From a virus, in the IMG/VR virus record IMGVR_UViG_3300005613_000270, positions 1 to 31,559 of that record: a stretch of DNA of 31,559 nt; one strand, given 5' to 3'. The notes under the pieces are model-generated. The model made no database searches and was not told the origin of the DNA. It saw only the letters and a list, made by a program, of their open reading frames with translations. This document shows, in pieces, positions 1 to 8,756 of the stretch (the first letter of the stretch is position 1; each line of letters opens with the position of its first letter). The translations under genes and the position numbers were made by a program.

Positions 1-2477
1 GTCACCACAACCGTTGTAGTGTTTGCTGGCTTCAGGCGTCCAAACCACTTACACCTAACTTCGAGCAAAGGAGAACCTCCTGCAGCTATAACTTGGGCCA
101 CGACGGAAACATTAGCCCCGTTTGCCCACAGGTGTTGATATGCGGACTGAGAGGACCCCCCACCTATTCTCTGAAATAGATAGCTGTTTGATGCATTTGT
201 CAGAAGAGATGTGTTCCCTATGTTGTTAGAATCTATTACAGCCCATCCGTTTATAGTAGACCCTCTGTTCAGGTAAAAGAGAGGAGAGGTTGCTCCCTGT
301 TGAATGGCATGACCTTCGGATGCATAGTCGTTTGAAGGAATCTCTAAGTTACCAAAGAAAACCGTGGCATTCGCTGTACTAGTGTCGAACACAGGCACGC
401 ACGTCATCACATCGTAGCTGTTAACTGACATTATATCAACAGCCAGGTAGCATTCGTTGTCGCCTGGGGTTGTCATCTGGACGTTGTCGGTGACGTCGAT
501 GAGTCTGAACGAGAGATCTGCCTTGTTGACTACGAAGAATCCGATGGGAGCCTCAGAAATATCTACTGATGGTGTGGTTGTATCTCTGTTAAGTATCTTC
601 TCCCTATCCGCAACGTGGCAGATCAGGTCTGTGATGTTGCTGTCTCTGGGTACGAAACTTTCCGACGGTAGGCCAAGGTCGTAGGAGTATGTGGACTCAG
701 CGTTGTGAGACAACAAATTCGCGACTGGAATTGGTGTTACATTTGGGTCGTCGTTTGGCAGGGTCATCGACGTGTTGCCGTTCAGAACCTGCTTCACAAG
801 CACGAGTATGTTAGTCGCCGTGAGATCTGTGGTGGTTTCAAACTTGCAAGAGAACGAAAGTTCACCACCCTTAAAGATCAAAGGGTTCGCTGGCGAAGTA
901 CCGTAAACAGCATCCACCTCCGTACCATCCAAAGGGCCCATGGCCACCTCCCACTTGGCAGAGTTGCCATTTATCACGTCATCTGACACACCAACTCTAG
1001 CGTACGTAGTGGAGTTGTTGTTTAACCCTATCTCTGGAGCAAGGCTCCCCCATCCGTATGTAGCCTTAAGCCATCTTGCGGCCCCATCGTCTGACGGCGC
1101 GAGAACAGTCTCGTTGTAGTTTACTTTAGTCTCAGATGTATCGCCTGCGTTGAAGCCGTATATCTCGTTGTTCGGGTGGAACGAATGAGATGACTCGTAC
1201 AGGTGCAAGTTCTTGTCTGGGGCAAACGTTATGTCGAATATAACCGTAGACCCAGCTGGCACAGCCTCCTCGTCTGGGTTGGTTAGCTCGAGCTTTACAG
1301 ATGCCACTCTGTTAGGTGTGCCAACATCACCCTCTCTACCCAGAACAACAACCTCGCTCGTTGCAACCAAATCAAGAGCCACGAAGTCGTTAGGTCTATC
1401 CTTGTAGACAACGCTCATGCTGGCAGACACTGGCGTGTTGTTATACCCCTCGACGTAGTTCCCGTAGAAGAGTCTATCCTCCACGATCTCGTTGGTGGCC
1501 GCCATCTGCGGGACGCTCTCAAACTGCCTAGAAGCCTGCTGTGAGGGTAGAAGCGCAAGAACCTCGTCGTTCTTAAAGTCTACCACCGTCGTGGACGTAA
1601 AGTCTGAGTCTATCTCGTCTATGACAAGCCAAGACCCCTCATCTCCAAATCTGACAAGCACACGGATCTTATCAACCGAGCTTGGCTGAGCTGGTATAAC
1701 CACCTGAGCCACGTTGTAGTTGTTAAGCTGTCTAAGGTCGCCAGACCCCTGCGTCAGATATGCTGGAGGCACGGCCAATGATGAGTACGCAGATAGCGGA
1801 GATACTTCTCCAGTCTCATATATGTTCTGATACGCGAACTGAAGCCCTGGGAGGTTCTTAAAGTTCGAGTCTGATGACTGGCCTGCGACGAACCCGAAGA
1901 CTACCTGAGGTGGCTCCTGAGGCGTTGGGGTGCACACCGTGATGGCGGTGTAAAGTCTAGACCCATTGACATCTGGGTACTCCAGATGAAATCGAACGTC
2001 AGCCTTGAACGGCTCGTTCTTGTTGTCCGTCATGTATATGATCGGATCGGTGTCATCATCCACAAACCCAGTGGCATTATCTATGGACTTGTAGGTCATC
2101 GTCATATCGACGTTGCTAACCCCATCCCATGCGAAATATGAGCTCGTGACAACCGCCTCCAGGATGTCGTCCTTTATGCGATACAAACCGTTCTTTGACG
2201 CGGCGGTCTCACCGACAGCCGCGAAGTAAGGGATGTTGTTCCTGTGATCAACGATCTTCCCAACGATGCGCAGCCCAGATACCGATGTTGATACCTCTAT
2301 GTTGCCGTTTACTGGCTTTATGACCCCAACGTTTGAGCTGGGTGTTGGTGAGCCAGAAGCGAACTCAGAGAAAGAATTTCCGACCCTAACGTTGACAGCA
2401 TCTGTGTACTGCTCTGGACCTACAAATCTTGAGTCTGTTTCTGAGTTTCTGGTCCTAGGTGTAACCTTGTTTATCAT
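1..2477 (-). CDS. Large virion protein, crAss-like muzzle/stabilization type (3' end outside window)
   Basis: The frame is open from an ATG at 2477 to the window edge, giving at least 825 codons. It begins MINKVTPRTRNSETDSR and soon reads GPEQYTDAVNVRV, then a Gly/Asn-rich stretch ending in KPVNGN. That layout (basic start, D-R, Y-x-DA-x-N, G-N) is what I associate with P22 gp10-like and crAss-like 'stabilization' (muzzle) proteins, which close the tail tube. A patch near residue 340 reads EIVEDRLFYGNYVEGY, which also fits that family. The rest looks like extended beta-sheet. The ATG overlaps the stop of the upstream ring-protein gene (ATGA), so the two are translationally coupled. No signal peptide is visible. 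The family call is by pattern and gene order only; the C-terminus is unseen. Confidence 0.7.
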   Translation of the reverse strand, partial: MINKVTPRTRNSETDSRFVGPEQYTDAVNVRVGNSFSEFASGSPTPSSNVGVIKPVNGNIEVSTSVSGLRIVGKIVDHRNNIPYFAAVGETAASKNGLYRIKDDILEAVVTSSYFAWDGVSNVDMTMTYKSIDNATGFVDDDTDPIIYMTDNKNEPFKADVRFHLEYPDVNGSRLYTAITVCTPTPQEPPQVVFGFVAGQSSDSNFKNLPGLQFAYQNIYETGEVSPLSAYSSLAVPPAYLTQGSGDLRQLNNYNVAQVVIPAQPSSVDKIRVLVRFGDEGSWLVIDEIDSDFTSTTVVDFKNDEVLALLPSQQASRQFESVPQMAATNEIVEDRLFYGNYVEGYNNTPVSASMSVVYKDRPNDFVALDLVATSEVVVLGREGDVGTPNRVASVKLELTNPDEEAVPAGSTVIFDITFAPDKNLHLYESSHSFHPNNEIYGFNAGDTSETKVNYNETVLAPSDDGAARWLKATYGWGSLAPEIGLNNNSTTYARVGVSDDVINGNSAKWEVAMGPLDGTEVDAVYGTSPANPLIFKGGELSFSCKFETTTDLTATNILVLVKQVLNGNTSMTLPNDDPNVTPIPVANLLSHNAESTYSYDLGLPSESFVPRDSNITDLICHVADREKILNRDTTTPSVDISEAPIGFFVVNKADLSFRLIDVTDNVQMTTPGDNECYLAVDIMSVNSYDVMTCVPVFDTSTANATVFFGNLEIPSNDYASEGHAIQQGATSPLFYLNRGSTINGWAVIDSNNIGNTSLLTNASNSYLFQRIGGGSSQSAYQHLWANGANVSVVAQVIAAGGSPLLEVRCKWFGRLKPANTTTVVV

Positions 2478-3325
2478 CAGTACTTAGGAGCTTGCTTGTA
2501 GTTCTTACGAATGGTCTTGAGGGCTTCCTCCCTTGTGAAGTTGTTAAGCCTACCCTTCGCCTTGCGCAGCTCGTTATAGTACTCGGTTCTGGCCCTTGCC
2601 TTCTCGTTTGCAGGGACGGTTGTCTTGCGCTCACAAAGCTTATAGTAGATGTAACATCTCAGCGCCTCCTCGCAGTACACGTGAACCATCGGGTTCGTAG
2701 ATCTTGCCTCGTCAGCGATGTACTCCATGACAACCTCCGTGACCGTGGAGTTAACCGACAACTCGATGCGGTTCTGATCAAGGTTCAGCCTGTATTCGCC
2801 CTGAAAGTGGCCGCCCCCCAAACCGTACAGAGTGCCAAAGATTCCTCCGTGGAGGTAGTTTCTGAACATGTAGCTGTCAAAACCATCCACTGGACTTGCT
2901 TGATCGACAGTTCCAGTCGTTGCTGTCTTGGAGTCGCTAACGTCTGCGACCCTGTTCAATGGTGCCTCGCTTCTGTACAGCGGATCATTTGACGTATCGT
3001 CGTACGTCACTGGATCGTCCTCCTTCTGAGAGTAGTTGATGTTCTTGTTGTGTCCGAATACGTACACAAGTCCGTCCGTACCGACCCCGCCTATCTTGAT
3101 CAGATCCACGAAGTCTGCTGGAAGCTCTACAGTGTCGTTAGACGTGACGACTGGTAGCTTCAGCGATTTAACCTTCTTCCCAGCGTCAAATCCTATCTCC
3201 CTAATTCCTCGCATGGCAATGTTACGCAACGCAGCGTCAGACACCGTGCTGACGAAGTCATCCCCGTCCATAGTGATCTTGTAGTCGTCTAGGACCTGTC
3301 GTAGGGTTACGTAGTTTCTTGCCAT
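2477..3325 (-). CDS. Ring/tail-adaptor protein (P22 gp4-like; crAss-like ring protein 1 candidate)
   Basis: A 282-aa protein that probably forms a dodecameric ring between portal and tail. Patterns I recognise from crAss-like and other Bacteroidota podoviruses are RGIREIGFD near residue 40, a beta stretch LPADFVDLIKIGG near 70, EYIADEAR near 205, an HVYCEEALRCYIYYKL helix near 220, and the basic end RKNYKQAPKY. It sits between a second ring-like gene and the muzzle-like gene, the order expected for tail-connector proteins. Its ATG lies one base before the end of the upstream stop, and its stop overlaps the next start. It could equally be called a head-completion protein; the fold is inferred. 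Confidence 0.65.
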   Translation of the reverse strand: MARNYVTLRQVLDDYKITMDGDDFVSTVSDAALRNIAMRGIREIGFDAGKKVKSLKLPVVTSNDTVELPADFVDLIKIGGVGTDGLVYVFGHNKNINYSQKEDDPVTYDDTSNDPLYRSEAPLNRVADVSDSKTATTGTVDQASPVDGFDSYMFRNYLHGGIFGTLYGLGGGHFQGEYRLNLDQNRIELSVNSTVTEVVMEYIADEARSTNPMVHVYCEEALRCYIYYKLCERKTTVPANEKARARTEYYNELRKAKGRLNNFTREEALKTIRKNYKQAPKY

Positions 3326-4104
3326 TATGCTTTAGCTTGCTGTTGTGCAGCGTAGTTGCTGATCAACGGATCTCTGAGTCTAACCCCCATCATCGAAGAG
3401 ATCTCATCAACAAGGTCCTTGTAGTACTCCTTAGGGAGATCAAAATCTCTGGTGTTGCTGGAGTCAAGTATGTACAGCCCGATGGCTTGGTTAGCCGTGG
3501 ACACAGCATACCTGGGTGGAGTTCCTCTGTCCAGGTCCCCAGGACTGGTTCGTCCAACCTTGGTGACGTATCTCGACGATGGACGTCTGTAGTACACGAG
3601 TTTTATCGACGAGGTTGGGGTTGGTATGACCTCTATGTCGTTCATCACTATCGCAACAGGGTACTCTTCTGTTGGTGATGAGAGGTTGCTTCTCTGCAGC
3701 ATCGAGACCTTATCGATATCGAATACCAGGTCACATGAATACCCTCCAACGATATCATCCCTGTCACCGTCAAAAGTCTCGATCGAGACTATCCGATCCA
3801 AGTCCGATGGCTTCTTGAACACTGATCTCTCGAAGCTGTTGTCGCCAGTGGTGTCAATGACAACTTCGTCAAGGTAGTCAGAGAGGCTGTCCTTGATAGC
3901 CCTCGCCTCTGAGTCCACACCACCAAGATCAATGTTGGATCTCTTGAGCCTTGCGGTGTTGAGGTAAGCGTCCCTCATCCTCTCATAGACAGCCTCTTGT
4001 GCAACTTCGGCGAACGAGTTGAACACTTCAGGCGTAACAAATCCTCTCTGATCCTCATTGCAGAGATCACGGATGGTATTGAACACCTTGACTACACTAA
4101 TCAT
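3325..4104 (-). CDS. Second ring/connector protein candidate
   Basis: A 259-aa protein if the ATG at 4104 is used (MISVVKVFNTI). A start at 4119 would add five residues, but that ATG lies inside the promoter-like box, so I prefer 4104. The N-terminus has the pattern F-N-x-I-x-x-L-x-x-x-x-Q-x-G-x-x-T-P-x-x-F-N, common in structural genes beside the P22 gp4-like protein of Bacteroidota phages. The middle is a beta domain with MNDIEVIPTP followed by KLVYYRRPSS. The end has DFDLPKEYYKDLV and an MGVRLRDPLISNY helix. Role inferred: a ring or connector subunit working with its two downstream neighbours. The gene follows a terminator hairpin and a TATATTTG box, so it likely opens a transcription unit. 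Confidence 0.6.
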   Translation of the reverse strand: MISVVKVFNTIRDLCNEDQRGFVTPEVFNSFAEVAQEAVYERMRDAYLNTARLKRSNIDLGGVDSEARAIKDSLSDYLDEVVIDTTGDNSFERSVFKKPSDLDRIVSIETFDGDRDDIVGGYSCDLVFDIDKVSMLQRSNLSSPTEEYPVAIVMNDIEVIPTPTSSIKLVYYRRPSSRYVTKVGRTSPGDLDRGTPPRYAVSTANQAIGLYILDSSNTRDFDLPKEYYKDLVDEISSMMGVRLRDPLISNYAAQQQAKA

Positions 4105-4108
4105 AAGG

Positions 4109-4116
4109 CAAATATA
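4109..4116 (-). promoter_or_regulatory. TAnnTTTG promoter-like box (TATATTTG)
   Basis: A perfect match to the Bacteroidota -7 consensus TAnnTTTG, ending exactly 4 nt before the ATG at 4104. I find no TTG at the usual -33 position because the terminator hairpin of the upstream gene occupies it. If it is active, the transcript would be leaderless. Confidence 0.5.
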
Positions 4117-4148
4117 CAAAAAGAAAGAGGGGCCCTTTCGGACCCCTC
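4117..4148 (-). terminator. Rho-independent terminator
   Basis: On the minus strand a 9-bp GC-rich stem (4127-4148) closes on a GAAA tetraloop and is followed by TTTCTTTTT. It sits 6 nt after the stop of the 277-aa gene and just before the ring-protein unit, so it separates two transcription units. Confidence 0.85.
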
Positions 4149-4153
4149 GGCTC

Positions 4154-4987
4154 TTACGAGAGCTTCTCTAACCTCTCCTGTAGAGATTCGTGAGTGGTTG
4201 CCCCCTTCTCCGTCATGAGGAACCTTGATAGGGTGTCGTCTGACTCGTGACCAGCTGGGTTGGCAACAATCATCTTGTTGCTGTCGAACCAGTACGCACC
4301 ATCAGGCTTGAGGGATATGATCTGGTACGACTCACACTGCTTGACAAGGGCTCTGACCTTGACGATGGGGGAGTCAAACGCTGACAGGAACGCTGACGGA
4401 TCCTTCTTGGCCTTCTGAAGAAGATCGAATCGGATTTCAGAAGTGTTGCGGTTGATGTCCATGCCGAAGTAAATGGCCACTGGCAGCAACTCGTCGATGC
4501 TCTTGTCCCTGACCGCAATGACTGCTTCGCTCATGGAGAACTCTCTCTCCAAGTTGGTCTCCGCATCCTTCTTGTTGTCAACGAGCTTGAAGATGTTGCC
4601 TCCGTTTGCCGTGTTCGACGGGTGCCTGTCAAGGTACTCCATCAGATTCGGCTTGGACTTAGGGACTAGCAGGTTTCCGTTGCGAAAAACAACAGCCTCC
4701 TTGCGGGCGCTATCGCTCTGCTCGTCTCTCCAGATGGATGGTTCGTTTGGGCAGTATCTCATCTCACGCACCTGGCCCAAGTCTTCGTCAAAGATCGTAA
4801 TCCCCTTAGACTGGATCATGTGCACAATACCGCCGCCCTCAACGGTCTGATACACCCTAGATGTTGGGGCCTCAACAACCCTCTTGATGGGGGTTGATTT
4901 CTTCTTCTCCTCCTTCTTCACAGGAGCTTCAGCAGCTGCAGCTGGCTGTGTCGTTGCCGTGGCACGACGTCTCGTTTGTTGTTCCAT
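4154..4987 (-). CDS. Phage structural-module protein of unknown function
   Basis: A 277-aa protein. Residues 1-40 are low-complexity, with an Ala/Pro/Gln stretch and a Lys/Glu run, and are likely disordered. A beta-rich segment follows (about 43-110: EGGGIVHMIQSKG, then REMRYCPNEPSIW). The helical C-terminal half contains FKLVDNKKDAE, SIDELLPVAIYFGMD, FDSPIVKVRALVKQCE and SRFLMTEKGATTHESLQERL. I associate similar sequences with the virion region of other phages but know no function. It is the last gene before a strong terminator, and its start overlaps the stop of the lectin-like gene (TAATG). It may be a minor head or connector component; that is inference from position. Confidence 0.6.
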   Translation of the reverse strand: MEQQTRRRATATTQPAAAAEAPVKKEEKKKSTPIKRVVEAPTSRVYQTVEGGGIVHMIQSKGITIFDEDLGQVREMRYCPNEPSIWRDEQSDSARKEAVVFRNGNLLVPKSKPNLMEYLDRHPSNTANGGNIFKLVDNKKDAETNLEREFSMSEAVIAVRDKSIDELLPVAIYFGMDINRNTSEIRFDLLQKAKKDPSAFLSAFDSPIVKVRALVKQCESYQIISLKPDGAYWFDSNKMIVANPAGHESDDTLSRFLMTEKGATTHESLQERLEKLS

Positions 4988-6282
4988 TAGAATTCATATA
5001 AATTGAATAGTTGCGTTGCTAAGTTACGACATCTTTCGTCACCTATATCCGTTGATATAACTCCGAAGCGAGCTATATCACCCTTGAACGATGATGTGTT
5101 GTTTCCGCCAGCACTACCTATTTGATCTATAACTAGATCTCCGCTGGTGTCCCCTGGGAGGGTGCCGATGGATGAGAGGATGTTGTCCTCTGTTTTATCT
5201 ATGATCGCCACCACGTCGCCCTTGTGGTTGTACATGTACATGTTCCCGTCAGCATCCCTTCTTATCACGAACACGTAGCAGAGCTGGTACTCTGGATCCG
5301 TAGGCTGAAACCCGACGATGTCGTTTGCTGGGAATCTGTACTCCACGGTTCCGTTCTGCGTGTTATTTGTTCTGGAGATGGCGGGGGCTGACTTCCTGCC
5401 CTCGTGACGAACCCCAAACGTGTTTATCGACACCGCAGGACTCACTAGGCTCTCGTCTTCAACGGCAAGACCAACGGTCTGCCCAGACGCGCTACCATAT
5501 ATAGACCCAACAGCACCTGCCGTGCTGGCGTATACTATGTACAGAACGTAATCGTCCTTAACGGTCAGGGTGTTAGATAGTACCAGATACTCGTTTGTAC
5601 CGACGTTTGTGCAGTCCTTGACTATGCCGAGAGAGCTCGAGGCTGTCGTCTTGGTTATCGTCCCAACAGAGCTGGATACGTCAACGTCGTACGTAGACCC
5701 ACCAGTCCCGCTGTTAGCGAGCGCAGTGATGCTGTATGGTGACGACGCGTCGTACGTTGCGTTCTCAGCCTCTAGGTCAAGTATAGGCTTGTAGTCGTCT
5801 ATGAAGAAGTCTATGTCGTTCACAACGCTGGTCGTGGATGCAGTGAACCCGTTGTCGCGCTGGAGGCTTGACAGCCTCGTGACTCTGTTGACAGGGTTTG
5901 CCTTCACAGACGCTCCGATGGTCACAGACGTCTTCACCTCCTTAAGACTCGAACCACTGTAAAGTGAATCGAATCTCATGATGTTTGGGGAGTTGTCGCT
6001 CCCGAGGAAGTTCATGATGGACTCAATAAGATCCACCTCCTTCCCCTCCTCACAGTTCACGGTGACTGTCGTCTTCTCAAATGACTCACCGTCAGTGAGG
6101 CTGTTTTCTTCGTATGGCGTGGCGTTGTTGAAGTACAGGACGACACCACCCTTGATGGCGGTGACGTACGACATAGAGTCTGCACTCACTCCAAAGACGC
6201 TAAGCCCCTTCCCCGTATCAGACGAGGAGGAGCTTAGCAGACTTAGGTCTTCCTTTCTAAAAAGAAAGTACTTACGCTTCAC
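4987..6282 (-). CDS. Virion protein with C-terminal concanavalin/LamG-like domain
   Basis: A 431-aa protein if the GTG at 6282 is the start, one base after the upstream stop codon. The open frame runs to 6333, but those 17 codons overlap the upstream gene. The N-terminal 90 residues look like a small beta domain. The central part is Ser/Thr/Gly-rich. The last 220 residues have the spacing of a jelly-roll lectin: YVLYIVYAS, FGVRHEGRKS, YVFVIRRDADGNMYMYNHKGD, and an end reading SFKGDIARFGVIS followed by a short helix with LFNLY. Such domains often bind glycans and sit on the capsid surface or tail. It follows the capsid and decoration genes, so a surface glycan-binding role is plausible but unproven. 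Confidence 0.6.
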   Translation of the reverse strand: MKRKYFLFRKEDLSLLSSSSSDTGKGLSVFGVSADSMSYVTAIKGGVVLYFNNATPYEENSLTDGESFEKTTVTVNCEEGKEVDLIESIMNFLGSDNSPNIMRFDSLYSGSSLKEVKTSVTIGASVKANPVNRVTRLSSLQRDNGFTASTTSVVNDIDFFIDDYKPILDLEAENATYDASSPYSITALANSGTGGSTYDVDVSSSVGTITKTTASSSLGIVKDCTNVGTNEYLVLSNTLTVKDDYVLYIVYASTAGAVGSIYGSASGQTVGLAVEDESLVSPAVSINTFGVRHEGRKSAPAISRTNNTQNGTVEYRFPANDIVGFQPTDPEYQLCYVFVIRRDADGNMYMYNHKGDVVAIIDKTEDNILSSIGTLPGDTSGDLVIDQIGSAGGNNTSSFKGDIARFGVISTDIGDERCRNLATQLFNLYEF

Positions 6283-6283
6283 G

Positions 6284-7018
6284 TTACGATGCAGTGAAAT
6301 CGATAGTAGTTGACACTGTTCTAGAACCACCACCTGGGGCAGTAAGGGTCACAGCGCAGGTGATATCGTCGGCACCTCCAGTATCTGCAAGGAATCCTGC
6401 AGTAGCCAGATCAGCGATGTTAGTCACGTTTCCTGCAGCCATGGAGATCAAGGTAGTTCCGTCGGCTTCGTTGCCAGTGATGGCAGCCGATCTAACAAAC
6501 GTCACCTCTCCAGAGTCAGATCCGTCACCCCCACCATCAACTCTGCTAATAGTGAATGTGCACGTGCTACCAACCTCTGCGCTTGAGTCAAGGTTGGTGT
6601 TGGTAGACTTAATGTCGAATCTAAACGGAGCCGTTTGAGCGATGGTCGTGATCGTCGTTCCTGATCCATTTACTGCGGTCACAGTGAACGGGGCTGGTGC
6701 ATTACCTACAATGTAAGGTGAGATCTGGTTGATGTTTGAACCGTCACCCAGTTCAAGCATGTTTCCCTTCGCCTTGGACAAGAAGGTTGCGATGTCTGTA
6801 CAAGCTTCTTTTGTCTTTCCAGATTGTACTTCGAAGTACACGATCTCCGCTGGCAGAGCTGCTGCGGGGTTGTTGTCGAGGTTCTTGAAGTACAAGGCTA
6901 CGATAGAATCAGACTCAGCCTCCACGCCCAAGAAGTTGTCCACAGGAAGGGCCAGCTCTTCAGCGTTCATGATGCTACCGTCAGCGGTAGCGTTGTGGTT
7001 GAAATATGCAAACTTCAT
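6284..7018 (-). CDS. Candidate capsid decoration protein with added C-terminal beta domain
   Basis: A 244-aa protein. Its first 105 residues resemble the whole of the neighbouring 100-aa protein: both begin MK-x-x-YF-N, have a P-x-DN-x-LG core, and carry a SGK-x-KE motif in the same position. After about residue 108 there is a separate Thr/Ser/Gly-rich beta domain, possibly Ig-like. Placed two genes after the major capsid protein, it may be a decoration or head-fibre protein, with the extra domain exposed. It follows a hairpin that may partly terminate the upstream message. The family is not recognised beyond that. Decoration function is inference. Confidence 0.55.
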   Translation of the reverse strand: MKFAYFNHNATADGSIMNAEELALPVDNFLGVEAESDSIVALYFKNLDNNPAAALPAEIVYFEVQSGKTKEACTDIATFLSKAKGNMLELGDGSNINQISPYIVGNAPAPFTVTAVNGSGTTITTIAQTAPFRFDIKSTNTNLDSSAEVGSTCTFTISRVDGGGDGSDSGEVTFVRSAAITGNEADGTTLISMAAGNVTNIADLATAGFLADTGGADDITCAVTLTAPGGGSRTVSTTIDFTAS

Positions 7019-7030
7019 GTCCGATAGTTA

Positions 7031-7063
7031 AGAAGCAAATGGGGAGGAGCCATTCCCCTCCCC
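7031..7063 (-). terminator. Possible rho-independent terminator or attenuator
   Basis: A 7-bp GC-only stem apart from one A:T pair (7041-7047 with 7057-7063) and a 9-nt loop lies 15 nt after the stop of the 100-aa gene. The downstream tract on the minus strand is only moderately T-rich (ATTTGCTTCT). It may reduce read-through from the abundant capsid message. Confidence 0.4.
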
Positions 7064-7078
7064 TATTGCCAGTTATGA

Positions 7079-7381
7079 TTACAGCGTGATCGTAGAGCAA
7101 GCTGTGATGTCAGCGTCGAGGTACAGAGAGTTAACGTCGTCTGCCACCACGATTACTGGATCAACGCTTGAGTTGACAGCCTCGATGATTGCTTTCACAA
7201 CCTCCTTGGCCTTGCCAGAGGTGATCGTGAGATTGCAGTCTGTTGAGTCTGCCGCTCCGTCAATAGCCACAAACTGAACGATCAAGTTCGTTGCAGAAGA
7301 GGCGTCGATACCCAACAAGTTGTCTGCAGGCATGCAGATGTTGTCTGATGTTGAGTTCGCGAAGTACAAAAATCTTTTCAT
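7079..7381 (-). CDS. Small candidate capsid-associated protein (paralogue of the next gene)
   Basis: A 100-aa protein (MKRFLYFANS...) directly downstream of the capsid gene, 19 nt away. It has a compact beta/alpha pattern: a YF-x-N start, MPADNLLGIDA near residue 17, a beta strand LIVQFVAID, SGKAKEVVKAIIEA as a helix, and VNSLYLDADI near the end. It matches the first domain of the following 244-aa protein residue for residue in several places, so the two arose by duplication. High expression is likely, since it sits between the capsid gene and a hairpin. It may be a capsid cement protein; I recognise no named family. Confidence 0.6.
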   Translation of the reverse strand: MKRFLYFANSTSDNICMPADNLLGIDASSATNLIVQFVAIDGAADSTDCNLTITSGKAKEVVKAIIEAVNSSVDPVIVVADDVNSLYLDADITACSTITL

Positions 7382-7400
7382 GTTTTCTTACTGCTTAAGA

Positions 7401-8744
7401 TTATCCCTTCAAAGCAACGTGCTGGTTAGCAGCGCGAGTGATCAAGCAGATCTCAGAGAGGTAGTGCATTTCTGCGATGTCCTGAGACAACTCGTTCTGT
7501 CCGAACACACCTCCGCCACGGATCCAGTGAACCAATTCACGGCTCTGACCGTTAGCTTCTTTGTAGTTCAACTCCAACGATGGGGCCTTAGTACCAGTAC
7601 GTGGATCAGTGACCTGAGTCAACGGAACCATGGCTCCCATGTACTTCGTAGAAGCGCCCAACAGGGTGGGATCATTCAACAACTTCCAGTCGTGCTTGTG
7701 GAAGGTGTAACCACCTCTAGTAAAGCTCTTGAATCCGAGCTGGACAGCCATGTCTGGTGAGTTCTGGAACGCACCGAACTGACCTGGGAGACCAGCGGTG
7801 ACAGCAGAAGAGATACCAGAAGCCAACATGTCGTCGATGGCCAAGTCCTGCGTTCTGTTCACGTACATAGCGTACTCAGCGGGAGCGCCTTGCTTGTCGA
7901 GCTCGATGATGATGTTGTCAAACTCAGCGAATGAATCGAGAGGGTTAGCGCTACCGTTCGTAACCTCAATACCTCTCTTCTTGATTGCCTGGAAGTAACC
8001 CTCAGAACCAGCCACACCGCCTGGCTCAGATGCGATCGTGTCGCCAGAATCTGAAATCTCACCGAAGAGCATCATCATCTCTCTGCGATCCAAGAAGCGC
8101 TGACGAGCCTCTTGCTCACCATGGATGTACCATCTGTAGTCACCACCCACGTTCACCCAGCCAATGTTCGTTGCCTGAGATCCGTTCACCTGGAACAAAT
8201 CCTTGACAATCATGAAGCTGTTCGTGTGCTTGGTTGGAACGGTCTCCATGAACTTGCTAGGAGCTTCAGCGCCCTGATTGTACATGTTGCCCAAGATGAT
8301 CAGCTCGTCACCAACCGCCCAAAGCGTGTTCGAAGTCGACCCGTCGAGTCTCTTGAATTTATCGACGCTAGAGCCAGACAAGTTAGTGGCAATAAAAACC
8401 TCGCCAGTGCGTGCGTTCATGACGACGTCCTGGAGCTGAAGCTCCGCAATTGCGGTGATGCCAGTCACTTCACCACTCGTTCCAGCTGGAGTTCCAGCAA
8501 CCGTAACCTTAGCGTGACGACGCTGCTCCTCCCAGTACTGGACGAAGTCGTTAGTACCAGCCGACTTGGTTGCGCCAGTCAACTGCAAAAATCCAGTGAT
8601 ACCCTGATCACCATAGGTCTTGATCAACAGATCTCTGTTGTCTTCCTTGTTAGCCGTCAAGAGAGCGTCCACCGTGGTGTACTTTCTTGGGGCCGTTGTG
8701 AACGTTGCGTATGAATCGCTACCGTTCTTAGCTACTGTAGCCAT
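7401..8744 (-). CDS. Major capsid protein (crAss-like / HK97-fold candidate)
   Basis: A 447-aa protein, the right size for an HK97-fold capsid subunit of a crAss-like or related podovirus. The N-terminus has TTVDALLTANKEDNRDLLIKTY and then FLQLTGATKSAGTNDFVQYWEE. The middle has SFMIVKDLFQVNGSQATNIGWV, then EQEARQRFLDRREMMMLFGE, a helix pattern like the spine helix region. The end has GGVFGQNELSQDIAEMHYLSEI. The gene is preceded by an acidic, Gln-rich scaffold candidate and followed by small decoration candidates, the usual arrangement. There is no protease domain in the frame. The start is an ATG (MATVAKNG). The call combines size, order and residue pattern. Confidence 0.75.
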   Translation of the reverse strand: MATVAKNGSDSYATFTTAPRKYTTVDALLTANKEDNRDLLIKTYGDQGITGFLQLTGATKSAGTNDFVQYWEEQRRHAKVTVAGTPAGTSGEVTGITAIAELQLQDVVMNARTGEVFIATNLSGSSVDKFKRLDGSTSNTLWAVGDELIILGNMYNQGAEAPSKFMETVPTKHTNSFMIVKDLFQVNGSQATNIGWVNVGGDYRWYIHGEQEARQRFLDRREMMMLFGEISDSGDTIASEPGGVAGSEGYFQAIKKRGIEVTNGSANPLDSFAEFDNIIIELDKQGAPAEYAMYVNRTQDLAIDDMLASGISSAVTAGLPGQFGAFQNSPDMAVQLGFKSFTRGGYTFHKHDWKLLNDPTLLGASTKYMGAMVPLTQVTDPRTGTKAPSLELNYKEANGQSRELVHWIRGGGVFGQNELSQDIAEMHYLSEICLITRAANQHVALKG

Positions 8745-8756
8745 AATTTCTTAGTC

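Noticed and set aside
3325-4119. Start of the second ring gene at 4119
   Set aside because: That ATG lies inside the TATATTTG box and next to the terminator tail; the ATG at 4104 fits better.
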